64,000 nucleotides of DNA from Myxococcales bacterium (GCA_020633435.1 JACKDP010000001.1:310001-374000), one strand, 5' to 3'. Shown: positions 9,616 through 18,794, counted from the stretch's first letter. Notes: generated by a model not told the origin, from the letters alone. Numbers and translations are program-made.

Positions 9616-11313
9616 ATGCGCCTGCTGTGGATCGCGGTGGTCTTGCTGGGCTGCGTGGACGAGCGCGCCGTCGTGCAGGACGACCCCCTGGCCGATCCGG
9701 GCCTCGACGCGCTGGTGGGCCGGGTGGGCATCGACGCGGGGGGGGCGCGGCGGCCGCCGGCGCCCCCCGACCCCCCGCCGCCCGAGCCCCCGCCGCCCGA
9801 GCCCCCGCCGCCCGAGCCCCCGGATCCCCCGCCGCCCGAGCCGGGCGTCCGCTGGTTTCGCTGCGACGAGGCGGACGCCTGCGCCGTCCTGCCCATGCCC
9901 CTGGACCACGACCGGCCCCAGGGCCCCGTCCTCGACTACTTCGTGCGCCGCTTCGACGCCTACGACCGCTCCACCCGGCAGCTCTGGCTCATCCAGGGCG
10001 GGCCGGGGGCCCCGGGCGACGGCGTGGCGGACCTGGCCTACCTGTTCCGCGAGGTCGATCCCTCGCTGACGGTCTACGTGCCCGACCACCGCGGCACGGG
10101 CCGGTCGTCCTGGCTCGGCTGCCCGGACGACCTGCGCGCAGGCCCCGCCTGCCAGCGCAGCCTGCTGGCCACATGGGGCTCGGCCGTCCGCCAGTTCTCG
10201 GCGACGCAGGCGGCCCGCGATCTGGGCGCCGCCATCGACCTGCTCGCCGGGCCCCGCGAGGAGGTGCTGGTCTGGGGCGTCTCCTACGGCACCGTCCTCG
10301 TCAACCGCTACGCCCACCTCTTCCCCGGCCAGGCCGACGCCCTGCTCTACGACTCGGCCTGCCCCGGCGCCGGCTGCGACCTCTCGGCCTGGGATCCCAA
10401 CTTCGACCGCATCGGCCGGGCCTACCTGGCGGGCTGCGCCGCGGACGCTGGCTGCCGCGCCGCCCTGGGCCCCGACCCCGTCGAGGCGCTGACCGGCCTG
10501 CTCGCGAGCCTGGAGGAGGGCCACTGCCGCGTCGGCATCCAACCCGTTGATCTGAAAGCGTATCTGGCCTTCTTCCTCATGGACGAGGGCACCCGCGCCG
10601 CCATCCCGGCCCTCGTGCAGCGCCTGCAGCGCTGCAACGACCGGGATCGCGCCGCCCTGGGCTGGTTCCAGCAGACGGTGGCCGGCCTGTTCGACGAGAC
10701 GGACCCGCCGCCGGGCGACTCGGACGCCGTGTACTGGAACATCGCCATCAGCGAGCTCTGGTCCCCCGCCGACCCCCGCCCCGAGGTCCTGGCCGCCCGC
10801 GACGCGCGCCTGCTCTTCACCACCGGCAGCGTCGGCGAGCTGGCCCGGTTCGTGGCCGCCTGGCAGCCGCCGCGGTACGTCGTGGACGCCCGGCACCGGC
10901 GCTGGGCCACCCCGCCCGTGCCGATGCTGCTGCTCAACGGCACGCTCGACCCTCAGACGCCGCACTTCCAGCTCGACGACGCCGTGGCCGCCTTCACCGG
11001 CCCGGGGCAGCACGTCCGCTTCCTGGAGGGCGGCGCCCACGCCGTCATCGACTTCCCGTTCGACGCGGGCTCCCCGTGCGGCGCGCTCATCACCGGCGCC
11101 TTCGTGGTCGATCCGGCCGCCCCCCTGCGCGACGGCTGCGCGGACGCCCTCGGGCCGCCGGGCTACACGCTGGACGCCGAGCTGGCGGACCTGCTCTTCC
11201 ACGACGGCGCGGGCAAGCGCGGCGGCGCGACGGCCTGGTGGCCGCGGCTGCGGGCCCGGTTTCTGGCCCTGCCGCCGCCCGTCCGCCACGCCCTCAGCCG
11301 CCGAGCTCCTTGA
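9616..11313 (+). CDS. Secreted TAP-like alpha/beta hydrolase, lipoprotein with Pro-rich stalk
   Basis: 565 residues. The ATG at 9616 follows GGGGGGAGA and gives MRLLWIAVVLLGC, a signal peptide with lipobox and Cys13; the more upstream TTG at 9580 would spoil this. A Pro/Glu-rich stalk (PPPPEPPPPEPP, residues about 50-75) is followed by the hydrolase fold. The oxyanion region is LIQGGPGAPG, nucleophile Ser223 in GVSYGT, Asp445 in GTLDPQT and His475 in GGAHAV. The TAP-like C-terminal domain matches peptidase family S33 (tripeptidyl aminopeptidase type), so release of short peptides at the cell surface is likely; substrate unproved. The 3' end overlaps the convergent TPR gene by 20 bp. Confidence 0.88.
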   Translation: MRLLWIAVVLLGCVDERAVVQDDPLADPGLDALVGRVGIDAGGARRPPAPPDPPPPEPPPPEPPPPEPPDPPPPEPGVRWFRCDEADACAVLPMPLDHDRPQGPVLDYFVRRFDAYDRSTRQLWLIQGGPGAPGDGVADLAYLFREVDPSLTVYVPDHRGTGRSSWLGCPDDLRAGPACQRSLLATWGSAVRQFSATQAARDLGAAIDLLAGPREEVLVWGVSYGTVLVNRYAHLFPGQADALLYDSACPGAGCDLSAWDPNFDRIGRAYLAGCAADAGCRAALGPDPVEALTGLLASLEEGHCRVGIQPVDLKAYLAFFLMDEGTRAAIPALVQRLQRCNDRDRAALGWFQQTVAGLFDETDPPPGDSDAVYWNIAISELWSPADPRPEVLAARDARLLFTTGSVGELARFVAAWQPPRYVVDARHRRWATPPVPMLLLNGTLDPQTPHFQLDDAVAAFTGPGQHVRFLEGGAHAVIDFPFDAGSPCGALITGAFVVDPAAPLRDGCADALGPPGYTLDAELADLLFHDGAGKRGGATAWWPRLRARFLALPPPVRHALSRRAP

Positions 11314-12733
11314 CGAGCTCCTCCAGGGCCGCGCGCACCGCCTTCGCGCCCGCCTGATCGCCCAGCCGCGCCAGCTCGGCCTGGGCCACGGCGAGCGCGG
11401 CCGCCTTGTCGGGCTTCGGCTTCGCCCGCAGCAGCCGGGCGTGGCGCAGGCCCGCCGAGGCCGCGTCGCGGGTGGCCTCGGCGTCCGCGCCGGGGGCCGC
11501 CACCAGCCGCAGCGCCAGGGCGTAGGCCTCCGCCGCCGCCGTCTTCGCGGGCACCATCTCGTCCAGGCGGCCCAGCAGGTGGGCGTGGTTGCCGAGGGCG
11601 ATGAGGCGGGTGCGGTCATCGCCGAGGGGCGCCGCCGCCTCCGCCGCCTCGGCGTAGCGCGTCAGGGCCAGCCGGTCGGCCCCGGCCGTCGAGTGGAAGG
11701 CCCCCAGCCGGTTCAGCGCCCGCACCACCTCCTTGCGCGCGTCGCGATCGGCCGGATCGGCCTCCAGCAGGGCCCGGCGGATGGCCAGCGCCTTCTCGTA
11801 CGCCGCCTGGGCCCCCGGCAGGTCCTTCGCCGCCTCGGCGTACTCCCCCAGCCGGCCGTTCCAGGCCGCAAGCCCGCGATCCAGCGACGCATTTCCCGGG
11901 GTGAGGGCCTTGCGCTCCTCCAGCAGCCGCAGGCAGGTGCGCGCCAGCTCGGCCGCCTCGGGCGCCTTCAGGTCGTCGGCCATGCCCGCCGCGCGGGCCA
12001 CCTGGGCGTAGGCGCGCCCCAGCGCCGCGATGGGATCGTCGCCGCCCCGGGTCGCGTCCTCCGCCCGGGCCGCCGCCCGGCCGAGCGTCGCGATGGCGCC
12101 CGCCTTGTCCCCCGCCTTCACCTGCGCCGCCGCGCCCTCGAGCCACAGGTCGGCCAGATCGCCCAGCACCGAGGCGCCGGCCGGCAGCGCCGCCAGGCCC
12201 GCCTCGACGGCCTGCGCGGCCTCCGTCGCCGCCCGCGCCGCGCCGGCCGCGTCGCCCGCCTTGCCGCGCGCGTCCGCCAGCTCCCGCGCCACGTTCAGCA
12301 GATCGGTCCGGGCCCGCTCCGCCAGCCGATCCTGGTCGTAGAGCACCTGCGCCCGGCTCAGGGCCTCCTCCAGCAGCGTCACCGCCTGCGCCGCCTGACC
12401 CTGCTCCACCGCCGCGTTGGCCAGCCGGCGCGTGAGCACCAGGCGGCTGCGCAGCAGCTTCTCGTCCGTCGGCTGGGCCACGAGGGCCTCGTCCAGGGCG
12501 TCGCGCGCCTGATCGAGCGCCACGCGCAGGGCGTCCACGTCCCGGTTGATGGCCGCCTGGTCCGCCCGGGCCAGCGCGGCGCGGGCGCGGGCCGCCGGGG
12601 AGTCCGCCGCCTCGACGCCCTCCTGGGCCTTGCGCTCGGCCAGGCGCCGCTGCACCACCAGCGTCGCCACGCCCACCACCGCGATGCCCAGCAGCAGCAG
12701 CAGCCGCGTCCTCGTCTCTCGTGCGCTCGCCAT
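11294..12733 (-). CDS. TPR-type repeat protein with one N-terminal membrane anchor
   Basis: 479 residues from the ATG at 12733. MASARETRTR is followed by a single hydrophobic segment (about residues 11-29, LLLLLGIAVVGVATLVV), then a long Ala/Leu/Arg helical array with TPR-like spacing (for instance LPGAQAAYEKALAIRRALLEADP). TPR scaffolds bind partner proteins; no enzyme motif is seen. The start lies 11 bp below the stop of the patatin gene on the same strand, so the two are almost certainly cotranscribed and may work as one unit. Confidence 0.82.
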   Translation of the reverse strand: MASARETRTRLLLLLGIAVVGVATLVVQRRLAERKAQEGVEAADSPAARARAALARADQAAINRDVDALRVALDQARDALDEALVAQPTDEKLLRSRLVLTRRLANAAVEQGQAAQAVTLLEEALSRAQVLYDQDRLAERARTDLLNVARELADARGKAGDAAGAARAATEAAQAVEAGLAALPAGASVLGDLADLWLEGAAAQVKAGDKAGAIATLGRAAARAEDATRGGDDPIAALGRAYAQVARAAGMADDLKAPEAAELARTCLRLLEERKALTPGNASLDRGLAAWNGRLGEYAEAAKDLPGAQAAYEKALAIRRALLEADPADRDARKEVVRALNRLGAFHSTAGADRLALTRYAEAAEAAAPLGDDRTRLIALGNHAHLLGRLDEMVPAKTAAAEAYALALRLVAAPGADAEATRDAASAGLRHARLLRAKPKPDKAAALAVAQAELARLGDQAGAKAVRAALEELVKELGG

Positions 12734-12744
12734 GCTCTCCCCTG

Positions 12745-13929
12745 TCAGTGGCCGAAGAAGGCCCGCACCTCGTCGGCCCGCGCCCGCACGTCGGCCCGCC
12801 CCAGCTCGATGAGCCGCCGGGCGTAGCCCCCGTCGAAGAGCAGGTAGGAGGCGAGGTCGTCCTCCCAGGTGGCCCCGGGCTGGGACGCCCGCCGGAGCAT
12901 CCACGCGCCCACGCGGCCGATCCCCTTGACCTCATCGCTGCGCAGGTGTTCCCCGGCCAGCAGCCCGAGGTCGCGCGACGGCGTGAAGACCAGCGTCTCC
13001 AGCCGCCGGTAGGGCGCCCCGCGGGCCCCCTCGACGACGCGATCCACCGTGGCCCGGGCGGCCGGATCGAGCGTGGCGTCCAGCACCTCCACCACCTGGT
13101 TGAAGCGCTCCAGGATCTGCAGGTCGTAGGAGATGGGATCGAGCAGCAGGGCGTTGAGCACCTTCCCCATGAGAAACAAGGGGTTGGGATAGCTCTCCTC
13201 GGTCGGGACGGGCGCGGGCGTGCCCCCGAACTTGAGCGAGACCACCACCAGGCGCTCGGCCCCGGCGCGGATGGCGGGGGCGATGGGCGTGTTGAAGCGC
13301 AGCCCGCCGTCGCAGTACCAGCCCGAGCCGATGCGCCGCGCCGGGAAGATGACGGGGATGGCCGCCGAGGCCAGCACATGGGCGGGGCCGATGGGGCCGG
13401 GCAGCGCGATGCGCTTCGGATCCCGCGACGGCTGGAAGCCCGCCTCGGCGTGCGTCTCGTAGAACATGGCCGTGCGGCCGTTGGCGACGCGCAGCGCCGC
13501 GATGACCAGGGCGCGCGTGCGGCCGTCGCGGATGTTGGCGTGCAGGCGATCCCAGGGGATGGACCGGGCCACCACGCGGTCGAGCGGGCGCGAGTCCAGC
13601 AGGGCGGTGCCGAGCTGCTCGTCGTCCATGAACCGCGCCATCAGCCGGCGCCAGCCCATGAGGCGCAGGGGGTCGACGCGCAGGTGGGTCGGCAGGCGCA
13701 GGTCGCTCCAGACGCCGACCAGATCCGCCGCGGCCAGATCGCCGCGATCGGTGTTCGCCGCGCAGAACGTGCTGTTGATGGCCCCCACCGAGGAGCCCGC
13801 GAAGACCTGGAACGGCGCCTTGTCGCGGGGCTTCTTGCCCAGCGCCTCGATGATGCCGGCGATGATGCCGACCTCGTACGCGCCGCGCGCGCCGCCGCCG
13901 GAGAGGACGAGGCCGGTGATGGGCGCCAT
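12745..13929 (-). CDS. Patatin-like phospholipase
   Basis: 394 residues. It opens directly with the patatin oxyanion motif SGGGARGAYE (residues 10-19), has nucleophile Ser47 in GSSVG and the dyad Asp207 in CDGGLRFNTP; all three landmarks of the Ser-Asp phospholipase A fold are intact. No signal peptide is visible, so it is cytosolic or exported by a non-Sec route, as for ExoU-type patatins. A C-terminal helical region (about residues 260-394) is not part of the minimal fold. The ATG at 13929 is chosen because the motif must start within the first 10-15 residues. The gene heads an operon with the TPR anchor protein. Confidence 0.92.
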   Translation of the reverse strand: MAPITGLVLSGGGARGAYEVGIIAGIIEALGKKPRDKAPFQVFAGSSVGAINSTFCAANTDRGDLAAADLVGVWSDLRLPTHLRVDPLRLMGWRRLMARFMDDEQLGTALLDSRPLDRVVARSIPWDRLHANIRDGRTRALVIAALRVANGRTAMFYETHAEAGFQPSRDPKRIALPGPIGPAHVLASAAIPVIFPARRIGSGWYCDGGLRFNTPIAPAIRAGAERLVVVSLKFGGTPAPVPTEESYPNPLFLMGKVLNALLLDPISYDLQILERFNQVVEVLDATLDPAARATVDRVVEGARGAPYRRLETLVFTPSRDLGLLAGEHLRSDEVKGIGRVGAWMLRRASQPGATWEDDLASYLLFDGGYARRLIELGRADVRARADEVRAFFGH

Positions 13930-14025
13930 GGCTCCTCCAGATCCTGGGGCCCCCATGATCGCCGCTGGGCGCCCGCTCCACAATGCCCCCGGCGCCCCCC
14001 GGCGGCGAAGCGACCGGGCAAGTCC

Positions 14026-14053
14026 TTGATCTCGCGCCCGTTCCTGGTAATCG
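14026..14053 (+). promoter_or_regulatory. Candidate sigma-70 promoter of the RlpA gene, giving a nearly leaderless mRNA
   Basis: TTGATC at 14026-14031 and TAATCG at 14048-14053 are 16 bp apart. Transcription would begin around 14060 and the ATG is at 14062; no Shine-Dalgarno sequence lies before that ATG. Confidence 0.35.
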
Positions 14054-14061
14054 TGGCCGGC

Positions 14062-14559
14062 ATGAGAAGCCTGCTCCCCGTCACCCTGCTCCTGGCCGGC
14101 TGCGGGGCGGAGCCCGCGGCCCGCCCCACCCGCCCCGGCTACGTCGTCGTCCCCCCGCTCACCGACGCCCGGGCCCGCGCGCGCCCGACGCGGGAGGCGC
14201 CGGCTCCCCGCGCGACGCGCGCCCCTCGGCAGGCCGCCCCGCGCGAGGCCGCCGCCCCCGCCGTGAGCGCCGAGGGCGCCAGCGAGGTCGGCCAGGCCAC
14301 CTGGTACGGCGAGGAGCTGCAGGGCCGGCGCACCGCCAGCGGCGAGCCCTTCGACCTCAACCTGCTGACGGCCGCCCACAAGTCGCTGCCCTTCGGCACC
14401 CGCGTGCGCGTCACCCACCTCAAGAGCGGCCAGTCCGTCGAGGTCCGCATCAACGACCGCAACGGTGGCCGCGAGGTCATCGATCTCAGCAAGGCGGCGG
14501 CGGCGAAGATCGGGCTCGTGCGCGAGGGCCGCGCGCAGGTGCGCCTGGACGTGCTGTGA
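14062..14559 (+). CDS. rlpA: RlpA-like double-psi beta-barrel lipoprotein
   Basis: 165 residues. MRSLLPVTLLLAGC is a lipoprotein signal with Cys14, followed by a Pro/Ala/Arg linker to about residue 70. The double-psi barrel follows, with the RlpA landmarks ATWYGEELQGRRTASGEPFD, LPFGTRVRV and INDRNG. In Pseudomonas RlpA is a lytic transglycosylase acting on denuded glycan at the septum. The SPOR domain that targets many RlpA proteins to the septum is absent here, so either localisation differs or only the catalytic unit is kept. The ATG is set by the lipobox distance. Confidence 0.9.
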   Translation: MRSLLPVTLLLAGCGAEPAARPTRPGYVVVPPLTDARARARPTREAPAPRATRAPRQAAPREAAAPAVSAEGASEVGQATWYGEELQGRRTASGEPFDLNLLTAAHKSLPFGTRVRVTHLKSGQSVEVRINDRNGGREVIDLSKAAAAKIGLVREGRAQVRLDVL

Positions 14560-14614
14560 CAGGGGGGAGGCGAGGCGCTGGCCAGGGGGACCGGCCAGCG
14601 CCCCGCCGAGGGAT

Positions 14615-15337
14615 CTAGATGCGCTCCAGGATGGTGCGCACCTCGGCGGCCTCGGGGGCCTCGGGGTGCGCCGCCAGGAACGCGCGGTAGGTGGCGCCGG
14701 CGGCCACCGGATCCTGGGTCTGCTGCAGGCTGCCCAGCAGCAGCAGCGTCTCGGCGTGATCGGGGCGCAGCGTCAGGGCCCCCTTCAGGGCCTCCAGCGC
14801 CTCCTGGTCCCGGCCGAGCTCGTACAGCGCGAAGCCACGGAGCGCCTGGCGATCGAAGCCCGCCGGCGCGCGGTCGAGGGCGGCGATGGCCCCCTCGAAG
14901 TCCTCGGATTCCAACGACTTGCGGGCCGCGGCCACCGCCGGATCGTCGACGGGGGCGGCCGTCGCGGGGGCGGCCACCGCGGGCGGCGGCGCGGCCGGGA
15001 CGTCGCCATGCAGCACGGCCGCCAGCCGCGACGGGGGCGGCGCGTCCACCTCGGCGGACTCGACGGCCTGGCTCGGCGGGCTGGCGGGGGCGGTCTGGGC
15101 GGCGGCCGACTTGCGCTCCGTGGGGGCCGCGCCGGGGGTCGGCGCCATCCACGCGAGGACGGCCACCACGAGGGTCGTCAGGGCCAGCACGCCGGCGAAG
15201 ACGCGGCGCTCGCTGCGCTCCGGTCGCTGGCGGGGATCCAGGTGGGCGAAGGCGGCCGCCCGGGCCGCCACCACATCGCCGTCGGCCGAGAAGAAGCTCT
15301 CCTCCAGCCGACGCCCACCGCGCTCACGATCGCTCAT
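14615..15337 (-). CDS. Membrane-anchored tetratricopeptide protein
   Basis: 240 residues. A charged cytoplasmic N-terminus (MSDRERGGRRLEESFFSADG) is followed by a single membrane span about residues 46-64, then a Pro/Ala linker and about two to three TPR-like helices (FEGAIAALDRAPAGFDRQAL, then the ELGRDQEAL turn). One span with a periplasmic TPR tail is typical of assembly scaffolds. The ATG at 15337 follows a GGAGGAGC-type ribosome site in the transcript; longer in-frame starts would run into the divergent promoter region. Function unknown. Confidence 0.78.
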   Translation of the reverse strand: MSDRERGGRRLEESFFSADGDVVAARAAAFAHLDPRQRPERSERRVFAGVLALTTLVVAVLAWMAPTPGAAPTERKSAAAQTAPASPPSQAVESAEVDAPPPSRLAAVLHGDVPAAPPPAVAAPATAAPVDDPAVAAARKSLESEDFEGAIAALDRAPAGFDRQALRGFALYELGRDQEALEALKGALTLRPDHAETLLLLGSLQQTQDPVAAGATYRAFLAAHPEAPEAAEVRTILERI

Positions 15338-15506
15338 GCGCTCCTCCCACAGACACCTGACGCCGGCTGACGAAGATCTGACACCACCGAGTCCTCCCGC
15401 CGCCGAACCGTCACGGCTGCAGTGCGGTTCTCCCAAGCCCCGCACGCCCCGCCCCGGCTGAGCAAGGCCCGTGCCGTTCGTTCTCGCACGCCGCGGGATT
15501 GTCGCT

Positions 15507-15534
15507 TTGCACCGGGGGCTGCATCCGCTAGACA
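15507..15534 (+). promoter_or_regulatory. Candidate sigma-70 promoter of the MFS gene
   Basis: TTGCAC at 15507-15512 and TAGACA at 15529-15534, spacer 16 bp, about 25 bp before the start, in the divergent gap 15338-15558. A strong ribosome site (AGGAGG, about 15549-15554) precedes the ATG at 15559. Confidence 0.4.
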
Positions 15535-15558
15535 GGTCGGAGCCGGTCAGGAGGCCCC

Positions 15559-16819
15559 ATGAGCGCGATCGCGGTGCATGATCCGGAGCTCCAGCGGTGG
15601 CGTGTGCGCGTCTTCGCGGCCACCTGGCTCTCGTACTTCGGCTACTACTTCTGCCGGAAGCCCTTCTTCATCGCCAAGGGGACCATGGAGACGAAGCTCG
15701 GCTGGGACGCCGAGCAGCTCGCCTCCCTCGGGGTGGCCTTCCTGGGGGCCTACGCCCTGGGGCAGTTCGTCGCCAGCTTCGTCGGCGATCGGCTGGGGCC
15801 GCGGATCATGCTGCTCGTGGGCATGGCCGTCACCATCGCCGCCAACGCCCTCTTCGGGTTCACGAACCAGCTCGGCCTGTTCATGGCGCTGATGATCGTC
15901 AACGGCCTGGCCCAGGGCACGGGCTGGTCGGGCAACGTCGGGTCGATGGCGGCGTGGTTCACGCGGCGGCAGCGCGGCACCGTCATGGGCTTCTGGGCCA
16001 CCAACTTCCAGGTGGGCGGGGTGGCCGCCAACGCCCTGGCGGCCTGGGCGCTCGGGGAGTTCGGCTTTCAGTACGCCTACTTCACCGGCTCGCTGGTGCT
16101 GCTGGCCGTCTGGGCCTTCTTCCTCTTCAACCAGCGCAACCGGCCCGAGGACGTGGGCCTGCCTGCCCTCGACGACCCCGACGAGGTGCCCGTGGCCGTC
16201 GACGCGCGGGGGCGGGCGCGGTGGCCGCGAGGTCATCATCAACGTCGCGCTGGTCGGCACCTTCTACTTCTTCATGAAGTTCATCCGGTACGCGCTGTGG
16301 TCGTGGGCGCCGTACCTGCTTCAGCGCCACTACGGCCTCGCGGGCAAGGACGCCGGCTTCCTCTCGACCACCTTCGACCTCGCCGGGTTCGCGGGCGTGA
16401 TCGCCCTGGGCATCCTCTCCGACCGGGTCTTCCGGGGCCGCCGCGCCGGGCTGAGCATGGTCTTCGTGCTGGGGATGGCGGCCTCCTGCCTCGCGCTCTA
16501 CCTGGTCGGGGGCAGCGGCATCGCCGTCTTCACGATCTGCATCGGCTTCATCGGCTTCACGCTCTACGGCCCCGACGCCATCCTCACGAGCGCGGGGGCC
16601 ATCGACGTGGGCTCCCGGGCCGCCGCCACGCGGGCGGCCGGCATCATCAACGGCATGGGCTCCATCGGCTCGGTCACGCAGGAGCTGGTGCTGGGCAAGG
16701 TGCTCAAGGGGGGCAACGTCGACCTCGTGTTCGCGCTGCTGCTGGGGTCGGCCTTGTGCGCGGCGTTCTGCCTGGCGCTGCTGCTGCGCCGCAACCGGAC
16801 GGGCCGCGCCGACATGTGA
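15559..16819 (+). pseudogene. Sugar-phosphate/glycerol-3-phosphate-type MFS permease, frameshifted
   Basis: The first part (15559 to about 16200) encodes six membrane segments starting with the OPA-family signature SYFGYYFCRKPFF. The second half (from about 16229 to the stop at 16819) continues in the next frame with EVIINVALVGTFYFFMKFIR and five to six more segments, including GFTLYGPDA and TRAAGIINGMGSIG, all typical of GlpT/UhpT-like organophosphate antiporters. The junction is a G-rich tract (about 16205-16232). Removing one base there would restore a single protein of about 420 residues. Either the sequence has an extra base or the gene is broken. The intact promoter, ribosome site and unscarred second half favour a recent event or a sequencing error. 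Confidence 0.85.
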
Positions 16820-16859
16820 CCGCATTGACCCCGCCGGCCGGGCCGATCAGACTCGCGCC

Positions 16860-17417
16860 ATGGCCAACCCCCTCGACCTGCTCCAGGATCCCGACTTCGG
16901 CTTCCCGCCGCCCCGCCGCGGCGGCCGGGCCGTCGCGATCGTCGTCACCCTCGTCATCGGCGGGGCCCTCCTGGGCTGGCTGCTGCTGCCCGGCTCCCAG
17001 AACGCCACGGACTGCGGCGATCTGACGGAGTGGGAGTCGCTCTCGGACGAGGATCAGCCGGCCCTGGTGCATGACATGGTGTGCACCGCCCAGGTGACGG
17101 TGGTGGGCATCGAGGTGGTCGCCCTGGGCAGCGAAGACAAGAAGGCGAAGGACCCGGCGCGGCGCTACCGCGACGTGCGCCTGTTCGCCCGGGCGAAGGG
17201 CGCCCCCGTGGTGCTCGCGCTCTCGGCGGCCGATCCGGCGGTGCGGGCGTGGCAGGGCAAGCACGGCAGCCTGTCCGGGTTCTCGTTCCAGGGGCGCGGC
17301 CGGCTGTTCGACCCCGAGAAGGAAAAGGGCTACGCGCCGCTGGGCCGCACCATCCGCGGGGGCCTGGGGCTGGGCGAGGCGAAGGTGCTCATCTTCGATC
17401 CCCAGGGGGTGCAGTGA
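16860..17417 (+). CDS. Single-span membrane protein of unknown function
   Basis: 185 residues. A cytoplasmic N-terminus (MANPLDLLQDPDFGFPPPRR) leads to one hydrophobic span (about residues 25-43), then a soluble extracytoplasmic domain with two Cys (residues 52 and 75) that could form a disulfide. No known domain recognised. Its stop overlaps the GTG of the RNase HI gene (17414-17417), so the two are coupled. Confidence 0.72.
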   Translation: MANPLDLLQDPDFGFPPPRRGGRAVAIVVTLVIGGALLGWLLLPGSQNATDCGDLTEWESLSDEDQPALVHDMVCTAQVTVVGIEVVALGSEDKKAKDPARRYRDVRLFARAKGAPVVLALSAADPAVRAWQGKHGSLSGFSFQGRGRLFDPEKEKGYAPLGRTIRGGLGLGEAKVLIFDPQGVQ

Positions 17418-17857
17418 AGAAGCCGGTGGTCATCCACACCGACGGCGCCTGCTCCGGCAACCCGGGGCCCGGGGGCTGGGGGGCGGTGCTCACCTTCGGC
17501 GACGCCCGCCGCGAGATCTGCGGCGGCGAGGCGCACACCACCAACAACCGCATGGAGATGCTGGCGGCCGTCGAGGCGCTGGCGGCGCTGACGCGGCGCT
17601 GCCAGGTCGAGCTCTACACCGACAGCGCGTACCTGCAGCGCGGCATCACCCAGTGGTCGGCGGGCTGGGTCGCCAACGGCTGGCGCACGAAGGCCGGGGG
17701 GCCGGTGAAGAACGCCGATCTCTGGCAGCGCCTGCTCGCGCTGGCCGCCGGCCACGAGGTCGCCTGGCGCTGGATCAAGGGCCACGCCGGCCACGCCGAG
17801 AACGAGCGCGCCGACGCCCTGGCCCGCGCCGGGATGCAGCCCTACCTGGCGCCCTGA
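17414..17857 (+). CDS. rnhA: Ribonuclease HI
   Basis: 147 residues, close to the 155 of the E. coli enzyme, and the active residues fall on the same numbers: Asp10 (HTDGAC), Glu48 (NNRMEM), Asp70 (YTDSAY), His124 (KGHAGHAEN) and Asp134 (RADALA). It cuts the RNA strand of RNA-DNA hybrids, needed for primer removal and R-loop control. The GTG start at 17414 is fixed by homology (start to DGACSGNPGPGGWG) and overlaps the previous stop. The 3' end overlaps the convergent methyltransferase gene by 16 bp. Confidence 0.97.
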   Translation: MKKPVVIHTDGACSGNPGPGGWGAVLTFGDARREICGGEAHTTNNRMEMLAAVEALAALTRRCQVELYTDSAYLQRGITQWSAGWVANGWRTKAGGPVKNADLWQRLLALAAGHEVAWRWIKGHAGHAENERADALARAGMQPYLAP

Positions 17858-18690
17858 GCGGGGCGCAGGCGGGCCTCCAGGATGAGGTTGCGGGGGGTGA
17901 TGCAGCGCGGGATGGCCGTCCAGCGCACGTCGTAGCCGGCCGCCGTCAGCCGGTAGGTCCGGTGCACGTCGGTGGCCAGCGCCCGCCCCAGGCCCGCCAG
18001 CACGGCGGGCGGCGCGGCGGTGTGGCTGCGCCCGTGGCAGCACGGCATGACGGCGATGGGCCCCCGGGCGGCCAGGCCGACGTCCAGGCAGGCGTCCGTG
18101 GCCGCCCCGCAGGCGTGCACCCCCACGACGCCGGCCCCGACCGGGACGACGCCCGCCGCCTCGGCCAGGGGCAGGGCGTGCCAGCGCACCTTGGCGTCGA
18201 CCCACGGCCCCACCTCGCGGAACGCCGCCCGGATGGCCGCCGCGGCCGGCGGCACCTGCCGATCCACCAGGAGCACCTGCTCGACGCCGCGCTCGAAGAG
18301 GGCGAAGAGCAGCCCCACCAGGCCATGACCGGCGCAGAGGTCGGCCACGACGGGCCGCCGCACCGCGCGCCGCACCCGCGCGAAGAACTCGAAGGCCTCC
18401 GCCAGCTCCTTCATGTCGACGGCGCCGCGCGCCGCCAGGGCGCGGGCCAGGCGATCCGGCAGCGACGCGCCCGTGAACCAGCGGGGCCACGTGGGCGTGA
18501 GGCGGTGGCGCAGGCCCGCATCTCGGCGCCCCTCGGGGCAGTTGAGCTGTCGCAGCGCCCGGAACGGCGGATCCGGCGGGGCGGGCCGCGCGTCGGCGTC
18601 GTGGCCTGATCCTGTCAAGGCGAAAATCGCTCCGTCGCTGGGCCGTCCGGGCGCCGGGCGGACCCACCCGGTCGCCGCCGGGCGGGGCAT
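17842..18690 (-). CDS. Class I SAM-dependent methyltransferase, METTL25/TRM13-like
   Basis: About 282 residues. Motif I is VVADLCAGHGLVGLLF, then an acidic strand-2 end (LLVDRQVPP) and a strand-4 motif GVHACGAATD with a later PCCHG. The HxCGxxTD plus CC pair is the hallmark of the Methyltransf_32-type group (METTL25, TRM13 relatives), some of which act on RNA. The target is unknown. The start is uncertain: the ATG at 18690 is used, but the first 60 residues look poorly conserved and a TTG further in is possible. The 3' end overlaps rnhA on the other strand. Confidence 0.75.
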   Translation of the reverse strand: MPRPAATGWVRPAPGRPSDGAIFALTGSGHDADARPAPPDPPFRALRQLNCPEGRRDAGLRHRLTPTWPRWFTGASLPDRLARALAARGAVDMKELAEAFEFFARVRRAVRRPVVADLCAGHGLVGLLFALFERGVEQVLLVDRQVPPAAAAIRAAFREVGPWVDAKVRWHALPLAEAAGVVPVGAGVVGVHACGAATDACLDVGLAARGPIAVMPCCHGRSHTAAPPAVLAGLGRALATDVHRTYRLTAAGYDVRWTAIPRCITPRNLILEARLRPAQGAR

Positions 18691-18765
18691 GTGTTCGCCA
18701 AGCTGCTGAAACAAAAGGCATCTCTCCCCACCCTGCCCATCCACCCCGGCGGGAACGGGCAGAAA

Positions 18766-18794
18766 TTGGACAAGGCGGGGATCCCGTGGAATTT
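18766..18794 (+). promoter_or_regulatory. Candidate promoter of the tyrosine recombinase gene
   Basis: TTGGAC at 18766-18771 and GAATTT at 18789-18794, spacer 17 bp. It overlaps the first possible GTG start (18786), which supports the downstream ATG at 18861 as the real start. Confidence 0.35.
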
